Source: Actinernus sp. WN-2022 (Eukaryota > Cnidaria > Anthozoa > Actiniaria > Actinernidae). Taken from it: a stretch of DNA of 64,000 nucleotides. Under the pieces are notes generated by a model. The model worked only from the letters and a program-made list of their open reading frames with translations. It did no database searches and was not told the origin of the DNA. Position numbers and translations under genes: made by a program. The DNA lies in assembly GCA_030867875.1 (NCBI GenBank), contig JAOWCC010001589.1:77647537-77711536 (forward strand), in the 5' to 3' direction. Of the stretch, positions 12,470 through 24,038 are shown piece after piece (position 1 is the stretch's first letter; the number at the start of each line of letters is the position of its first letter).

Positions 12470-12635
12470 TTACTATTACTACTACTACTACTACTACTAC
12501 TACTATTACTACTACTATTACTACTACTATTACTACTACTATTGCTACTACTACTACTCAGTATTACTACTACTATTACTACTACTACTATTACTACTAC
12601 TACTATTACTATTAGTACTACTACTACTATTACTG
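12380..12635. repeat. (ACT)n trinucleotide microsatellite
   Basis: About 250 bases of ACT/ATT triplets. All long open frames here (poly-Thr, poly-Leu, poly-Tyr, poly-Ser) are translations of the repeat and not genes. Confidence 0.95.
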
Positions 12636-12761
12636 CACTACCTCTTGATGGTCCATTCCATCTGTTGACCACCCACTCGATTTCGTTCGTGATCTACTTC
12701 TCGACCAAAAGCACTCAGAGTGTGTTATGTCCAGTGCACTGATATACTGGGTCGGAATCAT

Positions 12762-12896
12762 GTCAGGCTTCATAGCTCACTGTATACCTGAAATAATCAA
12801 AGCGAGAAACCTTTGTCAGACTTCATAGCTCACTGTATACCTGAAATAATCAATGCGAGAAACCTTTGTCAGGCTTCATAGCTCACTGTATACCTC
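12762..12896. repeat. 53-bp tandem repeat, ~2.6 copies
   Basis: GTCAGGCTTCATAGCTCACT starts copies at 12762, 12815 and 12868; the period is 53 bases and copies are almost identical. Confidence 0.9.
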
Positions 12897-12996
12897 AAAA
12901 AGCCTTGTTTAAGACATCAGATTCGCCGCAAAATATGGTTTCAAAGTGTTGTGTTCAGTTTTGTCAGCTGGTTTTGCATCCGGACGGCATTACATA

Positions 12997-13103
12997 AATG
13001 CGTCCAATTTGAAGAATCTTTAGCCTCGCATTCATGTGAAAATGCTTTTGTGTGACAACGCGAACACGAGGCTCAAGTCTCGTATTTAAATTGGACGCCA
13101 TTT
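12997..13103. repeat. Inverted repeat (MITE-like)
   Basis: AATGCGTCCAATTTGAAGA...CCTCGC pairs with CGAGG...TTAAATTGGACGCCATT. About 107 bases in total, with an imperfect centre. Confidence 0.65.
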
Positions 13104-16100
13104 ACTCATTGGCTTATGCCTCTGGGCTTATGCAATGGTCTATACATCTCGCCTTCCTTAATTAATTTCCCGGTTTAAAATGAATTTTGTAGACTTTTAA
13201 AAGATTAGAAACAATTGTAGAAAAACAAAAACTAGTTTACTTTTCGATAATATTTGTTTGGTATCAGATTTCGAGCGAAAAACGCAAGAGCAAATCGCAC
13301 GCTATATAGTAACAGGCCGGCAAAACCGTATAGATCCTGAGGGAAGAGGAATTCCGCTTCAGATGAAGTGCTCTATGAATCGAAGGAGATGGGGCAACGA
13401 ATACTAAGACTTAAATCAATGCTAAGCCTGATTAGTTCTCTTACGGCGGTGTCTTTTTGAAGTTCTGGTGACAATACCGAGCCAGTGATTTGCAATGCGA
13501 GTTGACACCAAAATTGCAAAAAAGCATAGTGTTTTATAAAGCGTTCTCGATCATGATCTTTGTTTTAATACAACTCTATGTTTTTATTCCCGACCGCCGA
13601 AAGTTGGCGTTGTTTACGTCGGAAATGCCCCTCGCTCTTTGCCTACAGATTGTTTTCACAGAACTGTTTTTTACACTAAATGTGAATATTCATCACAGAA
13701 GGTCAGTCGAGAAGTGGAAATAAACAGAAGACTTTGTCAGACCCTGACGTCAATAAATATGGGGACAGAACTGATTCGTAGCAATGAATGTAACTATTGG
13801 ATTGGCTACATGGCCGAACGCGACATTCTGTCAACTAATGTACGCATTTTGCCTTAGAACTGTTTTAACAGATCTGTTTGTAGATATCAAGTTTGCGGTA
13901 AAGTTAAAGGCCATTACTGTTTCCCTAGGTCCAAATTGAGTAAAGTTAGAGATCCTGTCGGCTGACCGCGGAATATAACATCAGTGGTTTTGGTCGTTAG
14001 CCAGCTGATCAAAGTTTTAATAATTCAGTTACCAGTAACTTGTAGTTACATATGAACTCATTTTACATCTATATGGAGCTGTAAATAGAGTCCAGCTGAT
14101 TATAAAAATAGTGATCAACTGTAAGCATAGCGTCAAGTTGTTTTTCTATGTACAAATTCTTATTAGTTTTTTTCCAGAAAATGGATCTTTAGTTTAACAC
14201 GCGAAGAAATTGCAGCTTGAATAATGAGTCAATGGCTGATCACTTCTACAGCATTTGCGGTTAAGAGGGAGTTATGGATTTAAGTTGGGAATATATCAGG
14301 ATACATGAAGTGTTTTATAGCATCGGAATTCGTTAACTACTAATTCCGTAACACATGCAATGTCACACGTTCCATGGGAGAGAAAACATCTCACGTCTGA
14401 CTGCTTGGATATATGTATATATAACTCTTGGAAACTAGCTTATCTGACCGACTACTAGTTTTCTGAACAAGAATTAAAGAGTCCCATTGGAGTTTGTAGG
14501 CAGAGATCCGGTCTGCTCACTACTTTTTGAATAAAACGGCCACTTGTCAGAACAACTCAAGAACGTTTCAAGTGCGTTAACTTGCGCACAAGCAAACATC
14601 TTCTTTCTTGAAAAAAAAAAAACTGTTACAGAATTATCACAAAAAGTGACATATTCACGAGGGAACATGTTATATAAATTGCAAATTAATAGGGAAATAA
14701 CGTCCTCTTTGGCAGATTTAAGTAGGCCCTCTTATATTATACCCAGAGTTTCTGACAGAGGCCCGAAAAAGAGTAGTCACACAGTACGTTTTCTTAATTT
14801 TTCTCTCTCTCCAGTTTTCGACCGAGGGCCTCTGGGTTGCTCCACACTTCACACAAGTGTTTGGTGCTTTTAGTGTTGGTTCTCGAACTCAGGGTGAACC
14901 AGATGAGAAAACTGGAAAAACCCTCGGAGTAAGGGCGGGTTACTAATGCCAAACACTCGACTAGCATGTTGTGCTATATGTTTAATCAGTTCCCGGCGCA
15001 ATCGAAAACAGAGCAGAAAGGTGATGGGCGAAGCCGTGACTACTAAAACTACCACAACGATATATCAGCACACCCACCAACCAACACCCACCAACGTATA
15101 GTAAGTACTAACACCTACCACGGAGGATTCAATCAACAAGACTTGTTTCACGAACGGCATGAATTGTCATCCTGTTTTAGGCAAATGAATCTGTGTGGAG
15201 TCGCGGGCCGCGAACCGGAGTCTACTACAACAAAACGGGAAATGCAGTCGTTCAGTGTGATTACAAACAAAGGCAATGCCAAGCCATTGGTCCCACATCT
15301 GAGGCCCATTCATTGTATCGATTACCAGCGAATACGATGCATATATATCACGAGTAAAAACAAGGAATTTATATCCGACCCTGAATAAACTATTTACTAC
15401 GCAAAACCAATAAGTAGTATGGTCAAATGGTAATGAACAACGCACTGAAAATTTTTTTTACGGAATTGCGAAACTTGAAGACATCGTGTTAGCCGCTAAT
15501 AGGTTCTAGTGAGGTTAGGTTTAAGATTTGTAAACTACAGCAATTACTTGAAATGGAATTTTGACACCTAAGGAAAAAGCCATTGGCGTGATTCAACACT
15601 TCAGTCTGTGATATCGTATTCTTCACTGCATGTTGTGTTGTTCGAGTAAGCACAGTGAGGTATGTTGACGGTTTGACGATCGACCAGGATGTGGGTTACC
15701 GCTTACGGACATGCCGTGACGAACAATGAATTCATCAAATAAAAACATTCCCTTTAATGATTTAAAGTTTGGCTGACTTGGTAGATAAGGAACAACAGAT
15801 GATGCCAAACGTGTACGTTTCGTTGGGAAAGTTCAGATTCGGTTTATTCTTCAACATAGAAATGCTTGCAGGGTCAGATTTTTTTCCCTTTTGGGTAAAG
15901 ACGTTTTCCTGTCGCGACCGTGGTTGCCGACGATCACGACAAATATAATTTCATGAATCGGACGCGGCGATATAGCCCGCTTTGCGCGACGTAATCAATA
16001 AAGTGCTACATTGTTTACAAGTGTTTACAGTGATGGCCATTGTCGTGATCAGTTCGTGACAATCGTGTTCGGTCCTCATCAGCTTTTCATTTTCCTTACT

Positions 16101-17404
16101 GTAACAACATCTATGGAAACGATTAACGGCCCCGTACCTAATTATGGATACATCAGTGAGGAAGGATATTATTTAATAGTAGATTAGCTCTAAGCATTAT
16201 GCGGTTGTTCCGGGCTCTACTCCAGCTTTCTCTATGGACAGTTCCTGATCTTTTTAACCCATATCACTCAGCCAGAAACATAAGGCCTGAAAATATAGTA
16301 ACTGAATTTTAAACTCTCTTGAGCATGCCTTTTTATCAAGTCGGTTTGAATGAGTTTTTCTCTTCTTTATTTTTCGCGGAGGAAGGGCTGTCTCGCAAGC
16401 TTAGTTCCCCCAGGTTAATCTGACCAATAAAAAGGGTGGAAGGAATCCAACACAAGTAATAATTAATTATGTTTTGTATTTCGTAGTAGGTCTGATATTT
16501 TTTGCTACATGAGTCAGAACTTCAGAAAAGCTGCAAAATAGAACCGACCGTTAAATGGCTCATCAAAATCTATTTTAAGCCGTGATTATTTTGAAAAGCT
16601 CAAGTTTTAATGATCATGCTCGAAGAGTGTACAAACTGAACGATGAAAGGCCTTGAAAAACCTTTAGTTCGTCTCTTATCAAGAATTATTACATGTTCAT
16701 CTTAGTGTTCAAGGGATATTCTCGGGTGACATACGTTACACGAGAAAATCAATTACGGATTTAGTATGTCTAAAAGGGTAAGTAGTGGGTCACTTGATAT
16801 ATACACTTGATATGTATATGTACAGCAGATATATACTGTCTTATCTTCCGTTCGAAGTTGTTTATAGCATAATCCCGACTTGTTAACGATAATCCTTTCC
16901 ACTCCTTATAGTCTTCAAACTCATCGGGGTACGTTACCAGCGCCTCCCGTTCCCATACTGCAATTAGTCAGTTATCTTTTTAAGAACAATTAGCATACAA
17001 ACATTATTAGTTACAAGAGGATCCTCGTGAAACTGTATCTGCACTGTGACTCTCACGCTCTTGGAGATCACCCTAGAAATCAAATTCGTTTCCAACCAAG
17101 CTGACATATTTCTTTTTAAAGACTAATCTGGGGGGCGGCTAGTCCTAGTCGCTGGAGGATGATCGATATTAAAGGTCCGATAAGCAGCAAGGACGATTAG
17201 GATTATATTCACCTGAGTGTGTGAACACCTCATTTATCAGTCCCAAGCCAGCTGATGAATGGACCTCACACATCGTAACTCCGGCAATACGTCACTCTTT
17301 GTATCCGATGAAAACAGCCGATCCTACAACAGGCCACTACAACAGCCTCGCACTAAGCAGACAAGGAACTATTTATACGGTGTCCTATCAGGGTCAACAT
17401 CATG
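13104..17404. other. Intergenic spacer
   Basis: 4.3 kb without a supportable gene or clear repeat. The longest open frames (13490-13723, 14544-14873, 15167-15445) have no domain, no matching splice sites and no codon pattern that stands out. CCAACCAACACCCACCAACG at 15077 is a minor low-complexity tract. Confidence 0.4.
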
Positions 17405-17534
17405 GCAACTTGAAAACTTGATATTCCCCACTTGAAAACTTGATTGATTCGCAACATGAAACTTGATTATTTAGCAACGAAACTTGATAAATCAGAAACT
17501 GAACTTGATTGTTTTGTAACAAATCTTGATTATT
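17405..17534. repeat. AACTTGATTaattcgc minisatellite, left part
   Basis: Diverged units of (gaa)AACTTGATT with fillers such as GATTCGCAAC. The same array resumes at 20007 beyond the mobile element at 17535-20000, so that element has split it. Confidence 0.8.
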
Positions 17535-18109
17535 ACTCGGGCTGCCTGTGGCAGCGCCGAGTCTGAAAATGCAAGTGGTTTTTTTTTTTTTTTTAATCAG
17601 TGTCAGACGGCTTCTGCGCATGCGTTAAAGGTCAAATTCGAACCAATCAGATTGCACTATGCTGGTCACGCAAACAAAGGTTAGATTTCCTCAGGCGCGC
17701 TCAGATAAGAAAATTCAAAGCTCAGACTAGGCGAGACAAGGAGATATCAATTTCAAATAGTCATTGTCAGAAATCTATTCCATCGTGGGCAATGATGCAA
17801 TACAACCTAAATTTGGGTCAGGTCCATGTTTTACGACAGAATAACCAGAGTCTTTCTACTGGATTCGGAGAGCTCGAGGCATTATACAAGTCTGCTAATA
17901 TGGGGAAAACTGAAACAAAAAATGAACTTTGACGGCAGAAACCCTCATATTTGAGCCAAGCGGAATATTTACATGATCCGCTAAGATTTTTACAAATCTA
18001 ATTAGTTAAGCAGATGTACGCAGTGTATGCCAACTGAAATGCTGTGCTCGTTTTGTGGTTACGGCTCAGTGGGGCAACTACCCGAACAAGAAGCATGAAC
18101 TGCCAGCAA

Positions 18110-18640
18110 AGAGAGAGGAAAACTGAAAGAGGAAATCCTTGTGAGAAATCGACGTACATATGAAGCTATATACGTTATCATCGACTATATGGGAGTCAAA
18201 CATCGAGCTGCTATGAAACCGCTTGTGACAGTTTGTTTACGCACTTTCATGACAAACGAACGTTTCTACTTTCGACACAACGGTCGCTAAACTGTACGAA
18301 ATCTCCAAGGATATATCCCTAATGTCCAAACTAAAGGGAAAAACTGAAAGAGGAAATCATTGTGACCAATCGACATAAATATGAAGCTCCAGAAGTAATT
18401 ATTGAATACATGAGAACCCATAGAGAAAACCGATAATAATGAACACGGTATTAGTTTCACCGACATTTGTGGCGTAACTGAACTCGCACTACAGCATAGC
18501 TTGAAATACTGTACGAAAACTCCCGTTTAAAAATTTCCTGATGCCGAAAGGACCGTAGCATTTAAACAAGATATCCTTCTGACCAATCGACATACATATT
18601 AAGCTGTGAAAGTATGTTTCCATTCCATAACAGCCGATAG
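18110..18640. repeat. Three diverged tandem units (~215 bp)
   Basis: AAAACTGAAAGAGGAAATC at 18118 and 18341, each followed by AATCGACRTAMATATGAAGCT. A third, more decayed unit near 18540-18610 keeps GACCAATCGACATACATATT. Lies inside the mobile element at 17535-20000. Confidence 0.7.
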
Positions 18641-19365
18641 TGCAAACTAGTAAACTGCCACTAGTAAATTGACCTTGCGAGTACTGAACTTTCTAGCGTC
18701 AAATGCATGTGTTACGTTTCCAAACTTTAGGACAAGAAATCTTCCATAGAATGTTCTATTTTATTTACAGCTGAGAACTGTATTATTAAACATAAGAAAT
18801 AAAACAATGGTGCCATTTGAAGAATTATATCATGTCAAAAGTGCAAACGAAGAAATATATATCTACGGACGCGAGCAGCTCGATCGTTTCACTTTGGTCA
18901 AACTCGGACTGTTTACGACTGGAACCTGCAGTTTTATCGGACCTGCAGACTAAATTGTAAACGTGTGGCCGTGTTCAGGCTAGTAAATCTAGCTAGCTAA
19001 CCACAGGAGGTAGCGAGCTTCTTTAGTCTGAACAGTTTTTCTGCTCTGGTGATTAGCTAGCTAGTGGTCGGTGGAATACTTTGAAGTTCCAGGCTACCTA
19101 GCGAGGTAGCTTGAATAGAATCTAGCGCGCTAAAAGCCCATCGATGACAACTACCGGGTGTATTGTACGTCAATTGAGCCATCATGGATAACGAGGATCG
19201 CCAAACACCAGTCAGTAGCAGTTTTTCGCACAGTTTTAATATTTTGGTTGAAATTTCAATTGAGCACTTTGGCGGTCAATTATTTGCGATTACGAAACAC
19301 TTGCGCCAAGGGCAGTTATAGACCAAATTTCTATCTTTTAGAGAGGGTCTGAATGGGGGGGTCTA

Positions 19366-19577
19366 CATGTCAGTTGTCAGTTAAAATGTTGGCCATTTGT
19401 CAGTTGTCAGTTAGCCCTAGTTAATCATTACTAGAGAAAATTTACAATGTTTGACCCACAAAAACCAAATTTGTCAGTTGTCAGTTATTTTTCGGTTGTC
19501 AGTTGTCAGTAAAAAAAATCGTCATTTGTCAGTTGTCAGTTATTTTTAAGGCTGTTTGTCAGTAGTCAGTTAACCCC
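19366..19577. repeat. TTTGTCAGTTGTCAGTTA repeat cluster
   Basis: At least six occurrences of GTCAGTTGTCAGTTA or close variants, separated by short unique fillers. Confidence 0.8.
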
Positions 19578-20006
19578 ATTCATGCCCTCTTTAGAGATAG
19601 AAACAAACCAGAAGAGGGAAAAACAAAAAGTAAAACCTACTAAGTTACTAGGTCTGAACAGTACTAATTTATTAACTAGCTGCGAGTTGCTGACAGATAT
19701 CTCAAGACTCTAGCTAGCTGCACGATAGTAGTCTGAACATACATACACACATGAATAAGTAGTGTTTTCAATAAAAGATCAACTACTTTAATTTACATAC
19801 GAGAAAACAAAAATATTAAATTACATACATGTATATATATACTAGGGGAGCAGAGAATGAAAGTCACCGCGCTACCGGCCACTCCTAAAGACTGCTAATA
19901 ATTCTTCCCTTTGGTTATTACTAAGAGGATTTCAAATGAAAGTGTATTTCATCTTCAATCTCATGTGGCCCGAGTGAAAGCCCAGATGGGCTCTTGTTAA
20001 ATTACA

Positions 20007-20268
20007 ACTTGAAAACTTGATTACTTCGCAACTTTGATTAATTCGCAACTTGAAAAACTTGATTAATTGCAACTTGAAAAACTTGATTAATTCGCAACTT
20101 GAAAAACTTGATTAACTCGCAGCTTGAAAAATTTGATTAATTCGCAACTTGAAAAACTTGATTAATTGCAACTTGAAAAACTTGATTAATTCGCAACTTG
20201 AAAAACTTGATTAATTCGCAACTTGAAAAACTTGATTAATTCGCAACTTGAAAAACTTTAAACATTTT
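20007..20268. repeat. AACTTGATTaattcgc minisatellite, right part
   Basis: About ten units of AACTTGAAAAACTTGATTAA plus TTCGC, 20-25 bases each and more homogeneous than the left part at 17405. The reverse-complement version of the array is at 30745-31035. Confidence 0.9.
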
Positions 20269-21352
20269 GTGGGTATCCGATGCTGAGGGTCAGGCGGAGG
20301 TCGATCGCAGTCCTGGTGGCAACAGTGATGACTCGCAATCTGATCCCTCTAGGTGTTTTTGTTTACGTTTGGCGTGAACAATAAGGCATTTGTATATGGT
20401 AAAACCAGGGCCCATGTGCAAATATAAATTATATTAAAATATGGACCAAGCTCAGTAGTTTGCCAAGTTATCGTAGCTTAAATTTTAAAAAAATGAGTCA
20501 GACACACGAACAATGTTTTGCATTGCGTAACCGTAGTAGTGTTTCTGAGCCAGGAACCTTCTGATAATTCTCTAAATTTACAATTTCAACTAATTAACCT
20601 TATGAGTGTGCAGTGTTTTATTCTTCTATCAAATATGAGTATAAAGAATAAGAACAACAACACTTTTATTTGCTCTAAAGATTAGTTCTAATTAAAGTAA
20701 GATTGATAAAATATGGCTTTATAGTCAGCATGAGAAATGGCGAGAGTCATTTCACATCGATCTCATACCACAGTTCATTAAACAAGTAGTGAGACAAGAC
20801 CATTTTGGGTAAACAGACTGAAACTGACTTACTTTATTTAGCCAAGTCACTTTAGTAACGCAAGAAATGCTACGGACTGCGTTCAATCGCAAGGTCGTTT
20901 TATTCGTTTAGACGGTTTTATTGACTCGAAGCCGATTTCAACAGGCTACCGTTAATAATTTATTGAAGCGGCGTTACGATTATTACGTCTATTTATAACC
21001 AAGAACGTCACGATAAAAGACCTAACTCAAAAGTTAGTGAACAAATAAATGTTTCCAACCATTTTGGGCTTCATCAGTTTAGTTTATTCAATGAGAAAAT
21101 TGTTTCAAGGAGGGGGGGGGGGGCGAAATCCCTGAAGGGGGGCCAAAGAGGGGGGTGAGATTACGGGGTAGCGAAATCCCTAGAATACCGGTATAACATT
21201 TATCCGGATCAGTTGTTTTTACACTGTACCCGGACTAATTTGGATCCGGTATGTACCTGTTGTCCAGGTCTCAAACTTGTACGGATAGGCAGTCGGGATT
21301 CGTCGGGATAGCACATTTCGTATGGTACTGTGTAAACTAAATATTTTGTTAA
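20269..21352. other. Spacer
   Basis: No gene supported. A short open stretch at 20271-20370 reads like an isolated coding fragment but lacks a partner exon. A poly-G tract and G-rich segment lie at 21110-21165. Confidence 0.35.
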
Positions 21353-21361
21353 AGATAATTT

Positions 21362-21677
21362 ACCGTAGTGAAGTTAGCGGGTAACTCAGCGGTCAACTCA
21401 GTGAAGTTGGCGGGCAACTCGCTAAATCATGTTTACGGCCATAACTCATAAACTGTAAGGCCGATCACCACGAAAGTTACACACAACATAAAATACATCA
21501 AAACAAACACACCTGTGCATTCAAAACAAATGACGTCATCGATCACGTGATCTCAGCGTCCCGAATATCCCAGCGTGCAACTCGCAAAGCTATGTTTTTG
21601 CCAAAAAATAGCAAAACTACTTCAACCGGCTTGGAACTTTCACAAAACATGGGTTGACACTTGGTAAACAATGTCTG
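21362..21677 (+). repeat. Left terminal inverted repeat of the giant element
   Basis: Reverse complement of 29721-30037. The outer ~70 bases carry repeated AACTCAG(C/T)G...GCGGGCAACTC motifs. The inner part includes GATCACGTGATC and the CAAAACATGGGTTGACACTT segment. Confidence 0.88.
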
Positions 21678-22339
21678 CTAGCGGCTGGGAAACTCAGCGT
21701 CCAACTTGTCAACTAAATCTGTCATTATTAATGACATTTTCCCTTTGTAGAATGGCAGTTTGAAGTCTTCGATCACCATACTAGTGATAAAACATATAGC
21801 GAGTAACTCAGTAAAGCTGTATTTGAGGTCATTCATTACCATTTCGCTGTTCTTTAGTTTAGAATAGAGGTTTTCTAGTGATAAAACATATAGCGGGCAA
21901 CTCATATAAAGCTGAGCAGACAACCTGAAATCATTGCATGTCGGAATTTTAATAATCGGCGCGTTTCCTGGTGTTTTCAATCTAATCGGCAATTGTTTGA
22001 TATCGGCAGCTTGTTCTAACTAAATTTGTTATTTTAAGTAGCCTTTTCCTTTTGCACAATGTTGTTTAAACTCCTTGAATACTATTTTGTAATTATTAAT
22101 TATTAGCTTACGGGAGATGTCCACTCATGTTTCACTGTACATAAACAACAACAACAACAACATCAAAAATCAGAAGCAAGACAACAGAAAATAACAAAAT
22201 TAGTGAAACACAGTGACTTATAACGTAATCAAGTACGCCCTATTAGTATCCCAGGAAAGTGTCTTATAACGTCATCAAGTTCGTCCTCTTATAATTAGTA
22301 ACACCGAACGGTGTCTGATAACTCCACAATGACGCCATC

Positions 22340-22760
22340 ATATACAGCTTTAAAATAGGGCAATTGCTGACTTATAGTTTAAATGAGTTCCCCGCTAGCC
22401 TTACTTTGAAGTGCAATCATATGAGTTGTCCGCTGCTTTATAACTGAGTTGCCCGCTATATGTTTTATCACTAGTAAACCTTTATTTTAAACTAAAGAAC
22501 GGCGAAATGGTGATAGAGGACCTCAAATACAGCTTTAAAATAGGGCAAAGTGTTATTTAAAATTGCTGACTTATAGTTTAAATGAGTTCCCCGCTAGCCT
22601 TACTTTGAAATGCAATCATATGAGTTGTCCGCTGCTTTATAACTGAGTTGCCCGCTATATGTTTTATCACTAGTAAACCTTTATTTTAAACTAAATAAAT
22701 GCAAAATGGTGATCAAGGACTTCAAATAACATTCTACATAGGGAAAGGGCTATTTTCAAT
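22340..22760. repeat. Subterminal tandem duplication, ~199-bp unit
   Basis: ATTGCTGACTTATAGTTTAA recurs at 22363 and 22562, each followed by GAGTTGCCCGCTATATGTTT and CACTAGTAAACCTTTATTTT. Relatives in the opposite orientation are at 21760-21905 and in either orientation at 28500-28860. All share the GTTGCCCGC motif of the terminal repeats. Confidence 0.8.
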
Positions 22761-22909
22761 GACTGACACACTATGTTTAACTTCATTAATTATGACTAAC
22801 ATATAGTTTTAAAGAGTAAATCCCCCATTAAAAGTCTACCTCTATTTTAACCTAAGTAATAGAAGAATGGAAATTTAGTTGAGAAGTTGCCCGCTGCCTT
22901 CACTGAGTT

Positions 22910-22922
22910 GTCGAATAATAAT

Positions 22923-22953
<31 letters not shown>

Positions 22954-23215
22954 TATCAATAATAATAACAATAATAATAATAATAATAATAACAATATCA
23001 ATAATAATAACAATAATAATAACAATAATAATAATAATAACAATAACAACAATAATAATAACAGCAATAACAGTAATAATAATAATAACAATAATAACAA
23101 TAATAATAATAATAATAACAACAACAGTAATAATTCCTAACGATAATCATAGAAATAATACGATCATTAAATAAATAAATAAATAATTAAATAATTAATT
23201 AATTAATTAAATAAT
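22910..23215. repeat. (AAT/AAC)n microsatellite
   Basis: About 230 bases of AAT and AAC triplets, followed by AAAT/AATT tetranucleotide runs. The poly-Ile and poly-Leu frames are artefacts. Confidence 0.95.
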
Positions 23216-23230
23216 TAATGTTCGGTATCT

Positions 23231-23340
23231 AGCGCATAGTTAATGGCATAAAAAACAGCCTATCTTATGTAATTTCACCCAACTAGATGAAATTTTTGCG
23301 TTAACGCTCGCGCAAATGAAGTTCAGGGGGGGTTAAGGCG
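23231..23340. repeat. Direct repeat left of the satellite array
   Basis: About 110 bases (GCGCATAGTTAATG...GGGGGGTTAAGGC) repeated in direct orientation at 27142-27250, on the other side of the 232-bp array. Confidence 0.75.
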
Positions 23341-24038
23341 TTTTTTCTCGCTTTTTGCTTGGCCGAGCGGGGCCTGGGCAACTGGTTAGCGTCAATTCTG
23401 TATTTCGGTGTTTAACGTGAAAACTTAGAAACCGATCAGTTTTGTCATGAATGACATTCCGGAGACATTTTGCTGACACAAATGGGTATACCATTCCCAG
23501 GGGGAGTGGGGTAGGGAATAATTCATAGGGCAGAATGCCTATTGTGTCATGGACATTTCTCGTTAACGAAACCATAATTGAGTTATCACTTTTAAATTAT
23601 TAATGAGTGGATTTCGTTCTTTATGATTGGTCAAGCCATAATAGGACCCATGGGAATCTTACGTTAATCACGAACTTATTAATTCAAGACTTCACCCATG
23701 GGAATCTTATTCTAAATACGACACTGTCAATTATCTCCTTGATTGACATTCCCTGATTAGTGAGCTACTAATAGTCTTAAAATATTCGTTTTCGCGTAGT
23801 TGCATAACTGGGAGCACACAACTGTTTTTAAATTTCTCGATTCAGCGGGTTCAATCTTGTGAAAGTTTATCTCAAAGCGTTTCTTATTAACTAGTATTCA
23901 AAGAACACACACAACTGTTTTTAAGTGTGAACAAACTTTTGCCGATTCAGCGGGCTAAATTCTCGTGAAAGTTTAACTAAAAGTTCCTTCACATTTCGTC
24001 GTTCGCACTTAGTTCGTAGTTCAGTTGACAAGTCAACT

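Larger units (their letters stand above)
17535..20000 (+). mobile_element. Non-autonomous element, shared-ends family, copy 1
   Basis: Starts with ACTCGGGCTGCCTGTGGCAG, which contains a GCTGCC/GGCAGC hairpin, and ends with TGGCCCGAGTGAAAGCCCAG followed by ATGGGCTCTTGTTAA, which contains the AGCCCAGATGGGCT palindrome. The first ~145 and last ~155 bases are the reverse complement of the ends of 56342-58158, but the interiors differ. ACTCGGGC / GCCCGAGT forms a short inverted repeat at the two ends. Subterminal hairpins and no clear target-site duplication recall Helitron/Helentron-type elements, but no Rep/helicase is present and I do not assign a class. Confidence 0.75.

Noticed and set aside
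12274..12742. Long open frames of poly-Thr, poly-Leu, poly-Tyr and poly-Ser
   Set aside because: Pure translations of the ACT microsatellite; stop-free because of repeat composition. The same holds at 22887-23174, 27965-28532 and 45242-45628.
20271..20370. Possible isolated coding exon (VSDAEGQAEVDRSPGGNSD)
   Set aside because: No partner exon, unclear splice sites and no recognisable domain.
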